64,000 bases of DNA, from positions 825,001 through 889,000 of the forward strand of contig JAYKKM010000375.1 in the NCBI GenBank assembly GCA_035772405.1, given 5' to 3'. This document shows, piece by piece, positions 24,680 through 33,664 of the stretch. The notes under the pieces were generated by a model, which saw nothing but the letters and a program-made list of their open reading frames with translations, made no database searches and was not told the origin of the DNA. Source of the stretch: Chrysogorgia sp. JL179-B06 (Eukaryota; Cnidaria; Anthozoa; Scleralcyonacea; Chrysogorgiidae). Positions within the stretch are counted from its first letter, which is position 1; the number at the start of each line of letters is the position of its first letter. A program made the translations under genes and the position numbers.

Positions 24680-25400
24680 AGCCGATACATACATACATCT
24701 ACATACATACTTTATTGAGCGATTCCCAACTGGGCTTTTCAATGACCTTTATATATTATGGTTGATATTATAATTATAGTTATGTTAAGTATTTATAGTT
24801 TATATGAAATTAATTGTTAATATAGTTGTCGAACAGATTGTTTTCCAATAACTTCTTGAAATGGCGCAGAGATCTTGCTTCTTTGATATTTTTATCCAGG
24901 CCATTCCAAAGATTAACAGCCCTGTAGTGAAAAGATCGTTGTCCAGTGGCAGTTCCGTTAAAAGGGATTTGCAGCGTATCTTGGTTTCTCGTGAGTCTGC
25001 TGTGTATCGAAGATCGTTTAGAAAATGTGTCACTTAAATACAGTGGGACAAGCGAGTTCATGCACTTGTACGTCATAATTGAGTCTCTGAGCAGAAGTTG
25101 TTCTTTGACAGCTAGCCAACTAATCTGACATAGCGCAGGAGTGATGTGGTCAAACTTTCTAGTGTTTGTAATAATTCTGCATGCGAAGTTCTGTACTGTA
25201 TGGAGCTTGCTAATGTTTGTGGAAGATGTATTGGACCATGTAGAAGAACAGTAGAATAATGTACTGATAACAAGAGATGAAATGATAAGTTTGAGCGTTT
25301 CTTTATCAAAACTGTCTTTCACTCTGTTAATCTGACAGAGTTTTGCAGTACACGATGAGACAAGTTTTTTGATATGTTCGTTGTATGTTAAATGAAGCAC
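24680..25400 (-). pseudogene. non-LTR retrotransposon RT fragment, minus strand
   Basis: The 196-codon minus frame (25400-24810) has the C-terminal RT pattern of CR1/Jockey elements: EHIKKLVSSCTAKLCQINRVK, LVISTLFYCSSTWSNTS, KLHTVQNFACRIITNTRKFDH, a Leu-rich helix and RSFHYRAVNLWNGLD. It starts abruptly and so is 5' truncated. The 3' side ends in a CAATAAAGTATGTATG tail near 24690-24720. Confidence 0.82.
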
Positions 25401-25832
25401 GTTGTTTCACGTCTCTATCGGATGTTACTTTCGTTGAAGGGACAGCCGCGGGATATCAGTATACGCCACGATCTACTACAGTTTCTGTACTAACTGATTT
25501 TAATCAGTTCTCAAATGTTTACTAAGCACGACCGTCTAATACGTTGAAAATTGACCAACAATTGTGTATATAATACACAGTCAAACAATCTTGTGGATCT
25601 ATCGTAGGTTAACACACCGAATATCCTATTTTCTTGAGAGTACACAAATTTACATTCGCCAATCTAGAATAATTGTCTCCCTCTCAATACTGCATTCTTC
25701 TTAGACTAGATCCAGTCCCCTATTCAGAACTTCATGATTGGATAGCGAGTGTCTTTTTGCGCGAGCCACTTAGTACCTATAATAGCGTGCAAACCACACG
25801 TACTGCAGGATTTGTAAATTAAAGGAGTGTAT

Positions 25833-26402
25833 TTAAGGATTTATAGCCGACTTTAATGTTTTCTCTTCTGAGGACCCTCGAGAGATATTTTCGGAAATAC
25901 CTTTGATATAGGGTAATACAACAAAACTGGACTTGGGACGAATATGAACAGCGAATGGGTTGTTATTGTCGCTGGAAACTTGTGTAATCGAGTTGATGTC
26001 ATCATTGGGAGAACAAGTTTTTCTTCTTTTCCTTTCGGAGTCCCATGTCCAAATGAATTTTAATGGCTGACCATTATCTCTCAATACTTTGAAGACAAGT
26101 TTTTTCTGTCTATGTTTGCCTGTATTTACAGAAAGTATTATCTAATTAGCTCTGTCCAGGAGAGTGTTGACAACCGATCGTTCATGTTGTATAGGGTAAT
26201 AATTAAGAATCCGTATGAGTTGGTTTTCTATAAATGTCAACTTGTACATGGTAGATCAACCTGTATATTTCGTCAGTCTAAAAATGCAAGACGGTTTTGT
26301 CTTCTTCTCGAAAGTAAATTGAATATGGTGTTCATTAATCAAATTAAGATGGTTATGACATTCGTCCACAAAATCTCTCACCAATGTCAATTTGACAACT
26401 AG
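25833..26402 (-). pseudogene. Penelope-like retroelement RT relic
   Basis: Minus-strand fragments in more than one frame read NEHHIQFTFEKKTKPSC, then TFIEKPTHTD, then (25833-26084) VVLPYIKGISENISRG. The order F-x-x-E, K-P-T-H-x-D and L-P-Y-x-x-G-x-S-E-x-I-x-R is the hallmark of the end of Penelope-like reverse transcriptases. Stops separate the pieces, and the catalytic YxDD and the GIY-YIG part were not seen. Dead copy in a host intron. Confidence 0.72.
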
Positions 26403-26528
26403 ACTACGTGCCTAATTTGATATCGCTGTCTCTGTGGCTCATGCTGTCGCTGCATGTCACTATCAATGGCACGATTACGATCACTACAGTAGCATAAGTA
26501 TACTTAATGTAATAAATCACAGAAATAC

Positions 26529-26713
26529 CGTATTGAATATAGCTGGTGTCTCGATGGGTTCATTCTTATCGAAATAAATCACTGCCTTGGCATCAATCCT
26601 TGTGAACGTCTTTGAATTTTCTTTTGGGTAAATCGTGAAGATCACAAATCCTTGACCACTGGTGCCATTATTTGGTGGAAGAAAGCCACGTCTTGGATCA
26701 GTCGGCTGTAATC
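26529..26713 (-). CDS. host extracellular gene, repeat-module exon
   Basis: 185 bp, with acceptor AAATTTAG above 26713 and donor TACG/GTATTT below 26529. It enters after one base of a split Gly codon and leaves in phase 0. It encodes [21 protein letters not shown]...[23 protein letters not shown]. This D-P-R-x-G-F-L-P-P-N ... IxFDxNxPIxTP pattern is common in giant bacterial surface proteins and is seen here in an intron-split animal gene. The TA microsatellite begins about 40 bp upstream of the exon. Confidence 0.87.
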
Positions 26714-26752
26714 CTAAATTTTAAAATAATGATTTTAAATAAATGTATATAA

Positions 26753-26965
<213 letters not shown>

Positions 26966-26976
26966 ACAACCATGAG

Positions 26977-27050
26977 CTCGAGTCGTATATGAGCTGATAG
27001 CCGACGAGGCGCGCAGCGCCGAGTCGGCTATCAGCCATATACGACGAGAG
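26977..27050. repeat. hairpin with GAGGCGCGCAGCGCCGA apex
   Basis: Arms GTCGTATATG.GCTGATAG pair with CTATCAGC.ATATACGAC, with CCGAC/GTCGG closing the apex. Directly follows the TA microsatellite. Confidence 0.7.
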
Positions 27051-28170
27051 AGAATGGTATAATTGTTTTATAATATAGACATCCACTATATAACAAGCCA
27101 AAAATTATTAACAATTCCACAATAATTAAATACTAATGACATAAACAAATGACGTTTCCGCCATGACGCTTCCGTCTGCTACTTCCGTCATGCGTAGTGC
27201 AAATTATATTTATGTACATTCGTATTAAAAACGAACAGGGAATTCGTGTGGACAAAAAGTACAAGCTTTGTGGACAAAACGTACAAGCTTTGTGAAACTT
27301 AACCTGGCTGGGCAAATATTTTCCAGTCGGACTCGTCTTCGACGTCGGCTAATCCGCCTTAGTGTTTTTTTGTTGACGGGATTGAACCTGCAACCTCCCG
27401 GTTCAACTCTAAAAATTTATTATAAACTTGCCGTCTGCTCTGTTGATCTTAAAACCATCAACTTGACAACCTGCCTAGCAGATGTATGAAACGCCTTAAA
27501 GCAAGTGTTTATCTCTGTTTTTGTCATCCCTGTGATGTACAAACCGCCAGAAAAACTGGAAGAGCTAGTAAACAAATTCAAAATTTAATGTAATTAATAA
27601 AACTTTATTTAAAACTTTACACTCCTTTTCAGTCGTTTCATGTCAAATTTAATTTCAAAACAACCCCTTATTTTGAAAAAGGCTAATTTTTAGTTTGCTT
27701 TACTTATAATTAAATATTTTGATTCCATATCTTTCTGATCCAACGCTTATATTCGTTGCTTGCTAATTTTTATTTCTTTCTTCTTGATCTCATCTGCCTC
27801 TGTTATTCCTCGAGAGAAGAAAAGGTGGCGGGCCCCCAACGTCAGAAAAATTTGTGTCGAATAGTTTACTCTCATGCGACTAATGGTATTTATTGATTTT
27901 TCTAAACTGATTACTTTTTCTAAACTTTTACTTGTGCTTCAATTGTCGTTTGCGTCTACAAACTAACTTTTCCCTTCCAGAGTAGACATGGAACAGCGTA
28001 CGAGCACCTTGGCGTGATTCACTCTCCTTGTTTTCCTTCTCCCGTCTTTTTCGAGCACCGGATTGGGGTGATTGCCGGAAGACATACTTGAACTTTATAT
28101 TAACGACTATACACCTTAAGGCGGGGGATTGTGATTAGGATTGGTGTTGTGTTGGGTTTTAGAAGCCTAC
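27051..28170. other. host intron up to the Polinton, no gene seen
   Basis: The minus-strand sequence GGTTGCAGGTTCAATCCC (27373-27390) is B-box-like and may mark a decayed tRNA-derived SINE. No convincing coding sequence was found. Confidence 0.35.
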
Positions 28171-28176
28171 AATTAC
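28171..28176. repeat. Polinton target-site duplication, left copy
   Basis: AATTAC immediately precedes the terminal AGTAGTAGTAATC. The identical hexamer follows the other end at 44578-44583. A 6-bp duplication is diagnostic of Polinton/Maverick integration. Confidence 0.95.
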
Positions 28177-28463
28177 AGTAGTAGTAATCGGCGGGTTCTA
28201 GCCCGTCTCCCCCCCATTTCCCCATTTCTCGAGTACCACTTTATTTTCCCTGATTAAACCCTGATTAAATAGTCACCCCGCCTCAAAAACCCCCCTTTTT
28301 TTTCGAGTAACAAAACTTACAAGGAAATTTGACGGGACTTTTCATTCTCTCGACGCCCCTCCCACTTTCTTTTTGATTGACACCTATCAATCAAAAAACT
28401 TTGGTCAGCGGTTGTCAACTCACTCGTCTTCAAATATCACCTCCGTCATGATCTTGTAATGAC
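28177..28463. repeat. left terminal inverted repeat, outer copy with polymerase tail
   Basis: Matches the right terminal repeat in inverted orientation but with scattered differences. On the minus strand it continues past the repeat into the last 13 codons and stop of a DNA polymerase B gene (28464 down to about 28423). That reading is the same as the resident gene's end at 44295-44336 except for two residues and several silent changes. This end therefore derives from the right end of a related, diverged element, not from this element's own left end. Confidence 0.85.
28370..28397. terminator. hairpin in outer left repeat
   Basis: An 11-bp stem TTTTTGATTGA/TCAATCAAAAA with a 6-nt loop. It is the diverged counterpart of the two perfect hairpins at 28628-28655 and 44358-44385. 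It sits downstream of the stop codon of the polymerase remnant. Confidence 0.6.
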
Positions 28464-28690
28464 CTCTCCCCCCCATTTCCCCATTTCTCGAGTACCACTT
28501 TATTTCCCCTGATTAAACCCTGATTAAATAGTCACCCCGCCTCAAAAACCCCCCTTTTTTTTCGAGTAACAAAACTTACAAGGAAATTTGACGGGACTTT
28601 TCATTCTCTCGACGCCCCACCCCTTTCTTTTTGATTGACACCTGTCAATCAAAAACTTTGGTCAGCGGTTGTCAACTCACTCGTCCTCCT
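28464..28690. repeat. left terminal repeat, inner copy
   Basis: A second copy of the terminal sequence, offset 259 bp from the outer one (CTCCCCCCCATTTCCCC at 28207 and 28466). Its inner part (about 28609-28688) is identical to the right repeat at 44325-44405, including the closing codons (D-E-stop) that the repeat contributes to both terminal genes. Confidence 0.85.
28628..28655. terminator. perfect hairpin downstream of the leftmost gene
   Basis: TTTTTGATTGAC and GTCAATCAAAAA form a perfect 12-bp stem around ACCT. It lies 21 nt beyond the stop codon of the SLATT-like gene at 28677. The mirror copy follows the polymerase gene at the other end. Proposed as a transcript-end signal; the assignment is inferred from position and structure. 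Confidence 0.65.
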
Positions 28691-29399
28691 CACTGTCACT
28701 GTGGATCGTCTGCATCCTCTCGTTGGCGGCGACCACCGCTGATGATTTCTTATCCGAAAAGTCAGCCAGATGCGCCACGCTCGTTTTTCTTCCCCGTTCG
28801 ACGTTTTCCAAGGATGGTTTAACTCCATCGACGCTATCCTCAGACGATTGGCTTCCCCCGGACACAACGTAGGTATTCACCTTTGATTTTGTGTTCGTCA
28901 GAGACCTGTCCAGCCTTCTCAGATAGTCATCCATTACCCAAGGTAAAACCTCCGGTACGTTCTCTCGAATCTCAAGCATCTCGTGCTTCTTCGATTGTAT
29001 AAATTCCTGTGGGGTGAAAGGACGCTCGTCCTGCCTAAAGGAGAGAAGCGTGTCGATATCCAATGCGATTTTGGTATATTTGAACGACGCGTTCTGGTGT
29101 TTCGTCGTCTTTTCAACCGTACCCAAAAAGTTGTTAACGCCGGCCAACGCCGCTACAACCAACGCCAAAACACCGTTGACATAAGTCCATATCCTATGGT
29201 AATCTTCCTGTGGTGAAGCCGAAGAGAAAATCGATGAGGCGGTGACACCCCCGAGGACAACAACTGGGATACCCAGTCTGTCGTGCCATTTCGAGTAGTA
29301 CTGGGCACAAAGGGAGTGCATGATCGAATAGGTCTTTGACATTTCCGCCCACTTTTTCAAAAGGTTGTCGTGGTATTTGTTCCATGATAGCTCAGCCAT
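28677..29399 (-). CDS. SLATT-like two-TM membrane protein
   Basis: 240 residues. Two hydrophobic helices at about 42-60 (LGIPVVVLGGVTASSIFSS) and 73-93 (TYVNGVLALVVAALAGVNNF) are preceded by an amphipathic helix with Tyr-Ser-x-x-H-x-x-x-A. They are followed by a cytoplasmic helix carrying H-x-x-x-x-x-F-K-Y-x-x-I. This layout fits the SLATT domain, a membrane domain linked to immune-conflict and nucleotide-signalling systems and also present in large DNA viruses. The C-terminal 80 residues are Ser/Glu-rich and acidic. The last codons lie in the terminal repeat. The start codon is preceded by TAATAA and overlaps the end of the upstream gene by 43 nt. A virus membrane protein of unrelated fold is the alternative. 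Last gene of the left block; a hairpin follows. Confidence 0.6.
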   Translation of the reverse strand: MAELSWNKYHDNLLKKWAEMSKTYSIMHSLCAQYYSKWHDRLGIPVVVLGGVTASSIFSSASPQEDYHRIWTYVNGVLALVVAALAGVNNFLGTVEKTTKHQNASFKYTKIALDIDTLLSFRQDERPFTPQEFIQSKKHEMLEIRENVPEVLPWVMDDYLRRLDRSLTNTKSKVNTYVVSGGSQSSEDSVDGVKPSLENVERGRKTSVAHLADFSDKKSSAVVAANERMQTIHSDSEEDE

Positions 29400-29956
29400 T
29401 TATTAAAACACTCGTCAAACTCGTCGACTCTGTCGTTCTTCTTTGGGATCTTCACACCCTGTTCTCTTCCCACATGCACACCGTAACGTTCCAAGAGCCT
29501 CTGTAAGACAAAGTTGACGTTGAAAAATCTCTTGTTCGAATCGTTCCCGTCACTGAACTCTCTCTCCAAAGTGCAAAAGTCACTCGTCACGTTGGAGAGG
29601 ACGTGCCTGCTTATGTCGATCTTTTCTCTCACTTTCGCTAGTAGATTGTCGAAACTCCTAAGGCGGTTGTCCGAGTTTGCCCAGCGAGAGTCTCTTTTGT
29701 AACTCCTAATGTTGTTCGTGCCGTACGTCTCGTGGTTCAAAGGGACATACGTGGGGTCTCCCTTTGTACGTGGTAGAACGAGTCCACACTCGGCACAAAC
29801 CATTGTAAAATTGTGGTACTCTTCTCGAGACTCGTGGAGACAACCGTTACTTTCTCCCTGGTCTGAGGTTCTTGCGTCGTACTTGAGTAAAGCTTGGTCA
29901 AAGAGTGAAAAAGTTCCCAAATCTCTGAACTTTTTCTCTGGTCCTAACTCGTCCAT
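29357..29956 (-). CDS. zinc-ribbon protein, VLTF3-like late transcription factor candidate
   Basis: 199 residues. A putative zinc-binding knuckle uses C39, H41, C54 and C57 (the second pair in MVCAECGLVL). A conserved-looking RSYKRDSRW segment follows, then a helical C-terminal half ending in NVNFVLQRLLERYGVHVG. In the VLTF3-like family of nucleocytoplasmic large DNA viruses, a zinc ribbon is followed by a Y-K-R segment and a helical region. The protein acts in late gene transcription. A TFIIB-like zinc ribbon is the alternative reading. The gene sits 23 nt after the 160-residue gene and overlaps the next by 43 nt. GTAAAG precedes the ATG. Together with the TAAA box at most starts, it would fit a dedicated late transcription programme. 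Confidence 0.5.
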   Translation of the reverse strand: MDELGPEKKFRDLGTFSLFDQALLKYDARTSDQGESNGCLHESREEYHNFTMVCAECGLVLPRTKGDPTYVPLNHETYGTNNIRSYKRDSRWANSDNRLRSFDNLLAKVREKIDISRHVLSNVTSDFCTLEREFSDGNDSNKRFFNVNFVLQRLLERYGVHVGREQGVKIPKKNDRVDEFDECFNKWLSYHGTNTTTTF

Positions 29957-29979
29957 CTTTACTACGAGACATGTCCCTT

Positions 29980-30462
29980 TTAAATTGGTTCCTCCTTCTT
30001 TTCGTAGCCATACATATGTTTTCCCACTGTGAGTCCACCAGACAAAAGTCCAAGGAATGGGATCATGGGTGTAATGTAAGACATGAGTTTTCTCAGATCC
30101 TTGTTGAGGTAAGGGTCGCGTTTCAACTCTTTCTCCATCTCTTCTGGCTTCTCCACCGCGTCGAGTCCACCCATCATTGCGGAAAACTTTGACAAAAACA
30201 AGTCACACAAGATCACAGTGCTCTTCTCTAGTGCATCGGCTTCATACTCAGCGTATAGCTTCAGTATAGTTTTCGCGTTGGCTTTCCTAACGTACGCCTC
30301 GCTCTTTTTGATCTCGCCATCGCTCGCCAAAAGTAGGAGCTCCTCTCTCTTCTTATCCACGTCTTTTGCAACATCTTCCGCAGGGTTTGTCGCCTCCTCC
30401 GCAGGGTTCGTCGCCTCCTCCGCATCGCTTCGCTCATTGTTCACAAAGTCTTCGGGGTTCAT
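29980..30462 (-). CDS. hypothetical Polinton protein with N-terminal repeat and C-terminal hydrophobic segment
   Basis: 160 residues, not recognised. The first 35 are acidic with a direct repeat of EEATNPA (DNA repeat near 30378-30421). The middle is a helical charged stretch (KKREELLLLASDGEIKKSEA). The end carries a hydrophobic segment around 128-146 (SYITPMIPFLGLLSGGLTVG) that could cross or insert in a membrane. The start is preceded by AATAAAGA. It follows the ATPase gene by 3 nt, so it should be co-transcribed with the packaging and capsid genes. Its position suggests a structural or assembly role. Confidence 0.75.
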   Translation of the reverse strand: MNPEDFVNNERSDAEEATNPAEEATNPAEDVAKDVDKKREELLLLASDGEIKKSEAYVRKANAKTILKLYAEYEADALEKSTVILCDLFLSKFSAMMGGLDAVEKPEEMEKELKRDPYLNKDLRKLMSYITPMIPFLGLLSGGLTVGKHMYGYEKKEEPI

Positions 30463-30465
30463 TCT

Positions 30466-31068
30466 TTATTGTGGTGGGAAAATAGTTTCGTGTCCGTAGG
30501 GATGTCTAAGGTTGATCTCTAGACACGCGTGTTTCTTTTCCCTCAGCTCTTTTGTTATCCAGGCTACGTCCTCCTTGGAGACACCGTTCAGGTAGTCGTT
30601 GATCAGCTCCAGCATGTCTTTTCGGTTCGTGTTGTGGAAGCTTGTGATTCTCGAGATGTTCTCTCGGTAGGGTTTCGCGATGCTGGTCAACTGCTGGGTT
30701 AACACAATGGTGGAGAGTCCGTAGTGGCGACCAGAGTAACCCAATTTCACCAGTTCGCTCGTCCTGTTCTTCACGTCTTGTCCACTCGCACAATCGTCGA
30801 GGATGATCAACGTCTTTGTGTCGGTGTACGTGTCAACAACGTACTTCAGCATATCGTTCACGTTCTCCTGCTCCACGGGGAGAACGACAAAGTCCTTGTC
30901 GTGGAAGTGTTTCCAATTGTGGTAGGTCGTGTTCCAGAGAATGGTTGGACAAAGGAGAACAATGTAGTCAAACACTCCTTTGAGTTTTTTCTCCAACATC
31001 TCGAGAAGGTAGTAGGTCTTTCCGCAGTAGGTTGGGCCTACGATCATCATATTGAATGGAGTGTCCAT
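30466..31068 (-). CDS. ATP: A32-like genome-packaging ATPase (FtsK/HerA superfamily)
   Basis: 200 residues, the usual size for the Polinton ATPase. Walker A is GPTYCGKT (residues 11-18). Walker B is LIILDD (87-92), and a sensor-like LTQQLTSI follows near 123-130. Proteins of this family pump double-stranded DNA into preformed icosahedral capsids in adenovirus-like, NCLDV and virophage lineages. The start codon comes 2 nt after the stop of the major capsid gene, and CTAAAG abuts it. The small protein at 29980-30462 follows after 3 nt. No frame damage is seen and all catalytic residues are present. Confidence 0.93.
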   Translation of the reverse strand: MDTPFNMMIVGPTYCGKTYYLLEMLEKKLKGVFDYIVLLCPTILWNTTYHNWKHFHDKDFVVLPVEQENVNDMLKYVVDTYTDTKTLIILDDCASGQDVKNRTSELVKLGYSGRHYGLSTIVLTQQLTSIAKPYRENISRITSFHNTNRKDMLELINDYLNGVSKEDVAWITKELREKKHACLEINLRHPYGHETIFPPQ

Positions 31069-31070
31069 CT

Positions 31071-32291
31071 TTAGTACTGGATACTTTTAAGGTTTCCCGA
31101 CGTAATGTTCAACAGTGCGTCCGACAGTACGAAGATGTTGCAGATCAAGTCGGTGGTGGTGACCCGTTTCGTAATCTCGAGCAAGATCCCACTCTGTGTG
31201 TTCATGATCCTCTTTCCCGACCCGTGAACTGTTTGGTCACTCGTGCTACGCAAGTCCACCACCAATGCAAAGCTGTTCTTGTAGAATTTCCGATGTGTGA
31301 CGCTTTGGTCAACTTGACCAAAGAGGCGTTCGGCTTCAGAGAAGTACCTCGACTTGGGGATCCCCTGGCTGTAGACCTCGTTGGGAACACCTTCGATGGT
31401 GACTTTCACGTTGTCGATGTTTGGATACACAAACTCCTCCGAGTTTGTGATCGCAGCCTTTGTGAACAGCATCACCACAGCCTTCATATGTTTTCGGGGG
31501 AGGTTAATGTTCTCGTTGATCAGTGTCTCCCCTTTTCCCCACGGACTCTTTTTCAAGAGTGTGACATGTTCGTAAGGGAGAGACCTTCCGACCATATAAT
31601 GACTAGTGATCTCACTGGCCAGATCCATGTTGTCGATGGTCTCATACTCCAACTCCAAGTTCTCAAGAGAGTATCCACCCACAGCACTTCCAGATTGGGC
31701 GACCATAATGTCAGAAGCCTGGGGTAGAGTGATTACATACTGTGGGTTGTTGCTCATCGAGTACGGAGCGTATAACCCAGAGTCTCCCAAGATCTTGTCG
31801 AGGGAGATCTTCTGTTTTGTTCCAAACACACTATATAATAGTGCATCGGCTAGTTTTAAGGCGTCTCCACTCGCAGCTCCGCTGTCGTCCTTTGAGATAA
31901 GCTTTCGCAGGTTCTCTCCTGCGACTCCTACCTCGACCATTTCGTCGCGTTCGATCTTGGGTTTCCAAAGATCTTTGTAAACCTCAATAGTCGACTCGCC
32001 TACATTGTCATAGACGACCTCTCCGGCCATGTTGATCGTTAGTCGGCCTTGCAGGGTTTTCGACAAGTTGTTCAGAAACCAACTCTTTGCGTTGGCGTTC
32101 TTAAAGTCAAACAAGATGCTCAAACTCCCTGGTACCAGACACGAGTCAGGTTTCAGCCTGGGAATATTGATGTAGAGAGATTCGCCAGGGTTGGCTTTGT
32201 TTGGGTTCATAGTCACGACGTGTCGCGTACGTGAACCGACGATGGAAGACAACTTCGTCTTCTTCGCGTGGTGAGACAAGTCTTTGATCAT
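31071..32291 (-). CDS. PY: major capsid protein candidate (double jelly-roll type)
   Basis: 406 residues, predominantly beta-strand, with no TM segment. It opens with a strand-rich region after NPNKANPGESLYINIPRL. The end has the signature seen in Polinton and adintovirus hexon-like capsids: ALVVDLRSTSDQTVHGSGKR, a short loop, then LLEITKRV and a final strand IFVLSDALLNI. Such proteins form trimers that tile the icosahedral shell. At 406 residues it is short for the family, but position next to the packaging ATPase fits. Its ATG overlaps the stop of the 45-codon gene upstream (ATGA), and TAATAA lies directly before it. The assignment is from pattern recognition; a structural prediction would settle it. 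Confidence 0.75.
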   Translation of the reverse strand: MIKDLSHHAKKTKLSSIVGSRTRHVVTMNPNKANPGESLYINIPRLKPDSCLVPGSLSILFDFKNANAKSWFLNNLSKTLQGRLTINMAGEVVYDNVGESTIEVYKDLWKPKIERDEMVEVGVAGENLRKLISKDDSGAASGDALKLADALLYSVFGTKQKISLDKILGDSGLYAPYSMSNNPQYVITLPQASDIMVAQSGSAVGGYSLENLELEYETIDNMDLASEITSHYMVGRSLPYEHVTLLKKSPWGKGETLINENINLPRKHMKAVVMLFTKAAITNSEEFVYPNIDNVKVTIEGVPNEVYSQGIPKSRYFSEAERLFGQVDQSVTHRKFYKNSFALVVDLRSTSDQTVHGSGKRIMNTQSGILLEITKRVTTTDLICNIFVLSDALLNITSGNLKSIQY

Positions 32292-32425
32292 TTATTATTA
32301 GATGAAAAGTTTTTCAAAAGAAATAGCACACCAACAATGAAAATGTGTAGGTTCCTCCCAAACCTTACGAGTATATCCCTAACCTCGCCAGCTTTCTTCA
32401 CAATTGCTGTGATCAGTTTGTTCAT
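32288..32425 (-). CDS. small single-pass membrane peptide, 45 codons
   Basis: Reads MNKLITAIVKKAGEVRDILV, then a basic stretch, then a hydrophobic helix (LHIFIVGVLFLL) and a short polar tail. TAATAA precedes its ATG and its TGA overlaps the capsid gene's ATG, an arrangement seen in tightly coupled viral genes. It shares orientation and spacing with its neighbours, which supports a real gene despite its size. A small virion membrane or assembly peptide is possible, but no family is recognised. Confidence 0.6.
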   Translation of the reverse strand: MNKLITAIVKKAGEVRDILVRFGRNLHIFIVGVLFLLKNFSSNNK

Positions 32426-32483
32426 TTATTAGTGTGTCAAAGATTTCGTTACTTGTTAGTAACGAAAAGTTGTGGGTCCATGC

Positions 32484-33653
32484 CTATCGTTTCTGTCTTT
32501 TGCGGTACTCCATAACCAACCAAATTATTCCAACAACAACTAACCAAAGGTTTCCTGCAAGCCAAGCTATTCCACTCGCACCCGCTTTCAGCACGGTGTA
32601 CACAAAGTTGGCGAGCCCCACCGCCCATGGACCTAGCTTTTCAATTGCATTTTTGACCGCCTTTGCGAATGACGATGCTGCACCAGCTCCTTTCGCGATT
32701 GCGCCTCTTGCTCCAACAATGATCGTGGTAACTAGTCCAGCCACTGTGATTCCTATTGCGGATAGACTTAGTGCATTCTTCTTTATCCACTCTTTGAACT
32801 TCTCAAGACGTGTCACATCCCTCTCTTGTTCTGCCCGTGTCTCCTCTATGACTCGCTGTCGCTCAAAGGCGTTCACCACCGCGTCTTCGTCGTGAGACTT
32901 TTGGAAATGCTCCATAGCGTCATCTATATCATCACTATCTCTAGCTAATCCAAGATTCACGTCGCTTCGCTCACGAAAGTCATCAATCATGAGTTGAATA
33001 GCTCCTCGGTCACCTATCCTACTCTCCGTTAGTATCGTGTTGGACGGGTTCAACACACCATTGACTACGCGTCTATCCTCCACACTTAGTCTACCGAGAA
33101 CATCCTCTGATATCGTCACCTGACCAACGACAGGAGTCATTGGTAACTCGTCGCTCATGACCTTTTCGCCCACTGCAAAGTCAACGAGTTTCTCAAATTG
33201 TAACACAGCGTTAGAGTTCCTTTTTGCTGTGTTTTTGACGTACGACCCGTCGACACTATTGAGGACTATTCTCTCGGTGGTAGAGTAACCTCCACTCCTA
33301 AGTCTTTCTTTGAAAAAGACTTTCCCATCTCTGATGGTGGTTCTGTTCCTTAGTTCGATAATACTCTCCGAGTGAGGACTGATTCTCTTTCCCTCACGGG
33401 AGTCTTGGACATACTTGTCCACTTGGACAAACACGTCGCTCGCTGGGTCAGTCCCTCCAAAACTTGTCTCCGCTTCGTCTCTGCCTAAAAGAAGCCGATC
33501 GATGTACGTGATCCGTTCGGTGACTAACAGGTCATCACTAGCCAGTAGACTCTCGTTTAGTTCAAAAAGCCTTGTGTCAAGTTCCTCAGCGTCTAGATTG
33601 TCATACTCTGGAAACCTTTCTTCCATCTCAAAGTCTTCACCACCTTCAGCCAT
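32484..33653 (-). CDS. Polinton membrane-anchored structural protein, three hydrophobic C-terminal segments
   Basis: 389 residues. The first 280 are acidic and charged and lack cysteine, with a likely coiled-coil near 245-292 (ERQRVIEETRAEQERDVTRL). The last 100 residues are hydrophobic, with segments at about 293-314, 340-357 and 362-382 separated by a Gly/Ala-rich linker (GARGAIAKGAGAASSF). The protein ends in a basic tail. C-terminal Gly/Ala-rich membrane-active regions recur in Polinton-like elements, but I cannot name the family. It lies between the integrase gene (11 nt gap) and the 45-codon gene (58 nt gap), with GATAAA before the ATG. A minor virion or membrane-penetration protein would suit. 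Confidence 0.75.
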   Translation of the reverse strand: MAEGGEDFEMEERFPEYDNLDAEELDTRLFELNESLLASDDLLVTERITYIDRLLLGRDEAETSFGGTDPASDVFVQVDKYVQDSREGKRISPHSESIIELRNRTTIRDGKVFFKERLRSGGYSTTERIVLNSVDGSYVKNTAKRNSNAVLQFEKLVDFAVGEKVMSDELPMTPVVGQVTISEDVLGRLSVEDRRVVNGVLNPSNTILTESRIGDRGAIQLMIDDFRERSDVNLGLARDSDDIDDAMEHFQKSHDEDAVVNAFERQRVIEETRAEQERDVTRLEKFKEWIKKNALSLSAIGITVAGLVTTIIVGARGAIAKGAGAASSFAKAVKNAIEKLGPWAVGLANFVYTVLKAGASGIAWLAGNLWLVVVGIIWLVMEYRKRQKR

Positions 33654-33664
33654 TTTATCTAAAG

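Noticed and set aside
31056..31727. Long plus-strand frame opposite the capsid gene
   Set aside because: Shadow of the capsid frame, with Cys/His-rich antisense composition and no start context.
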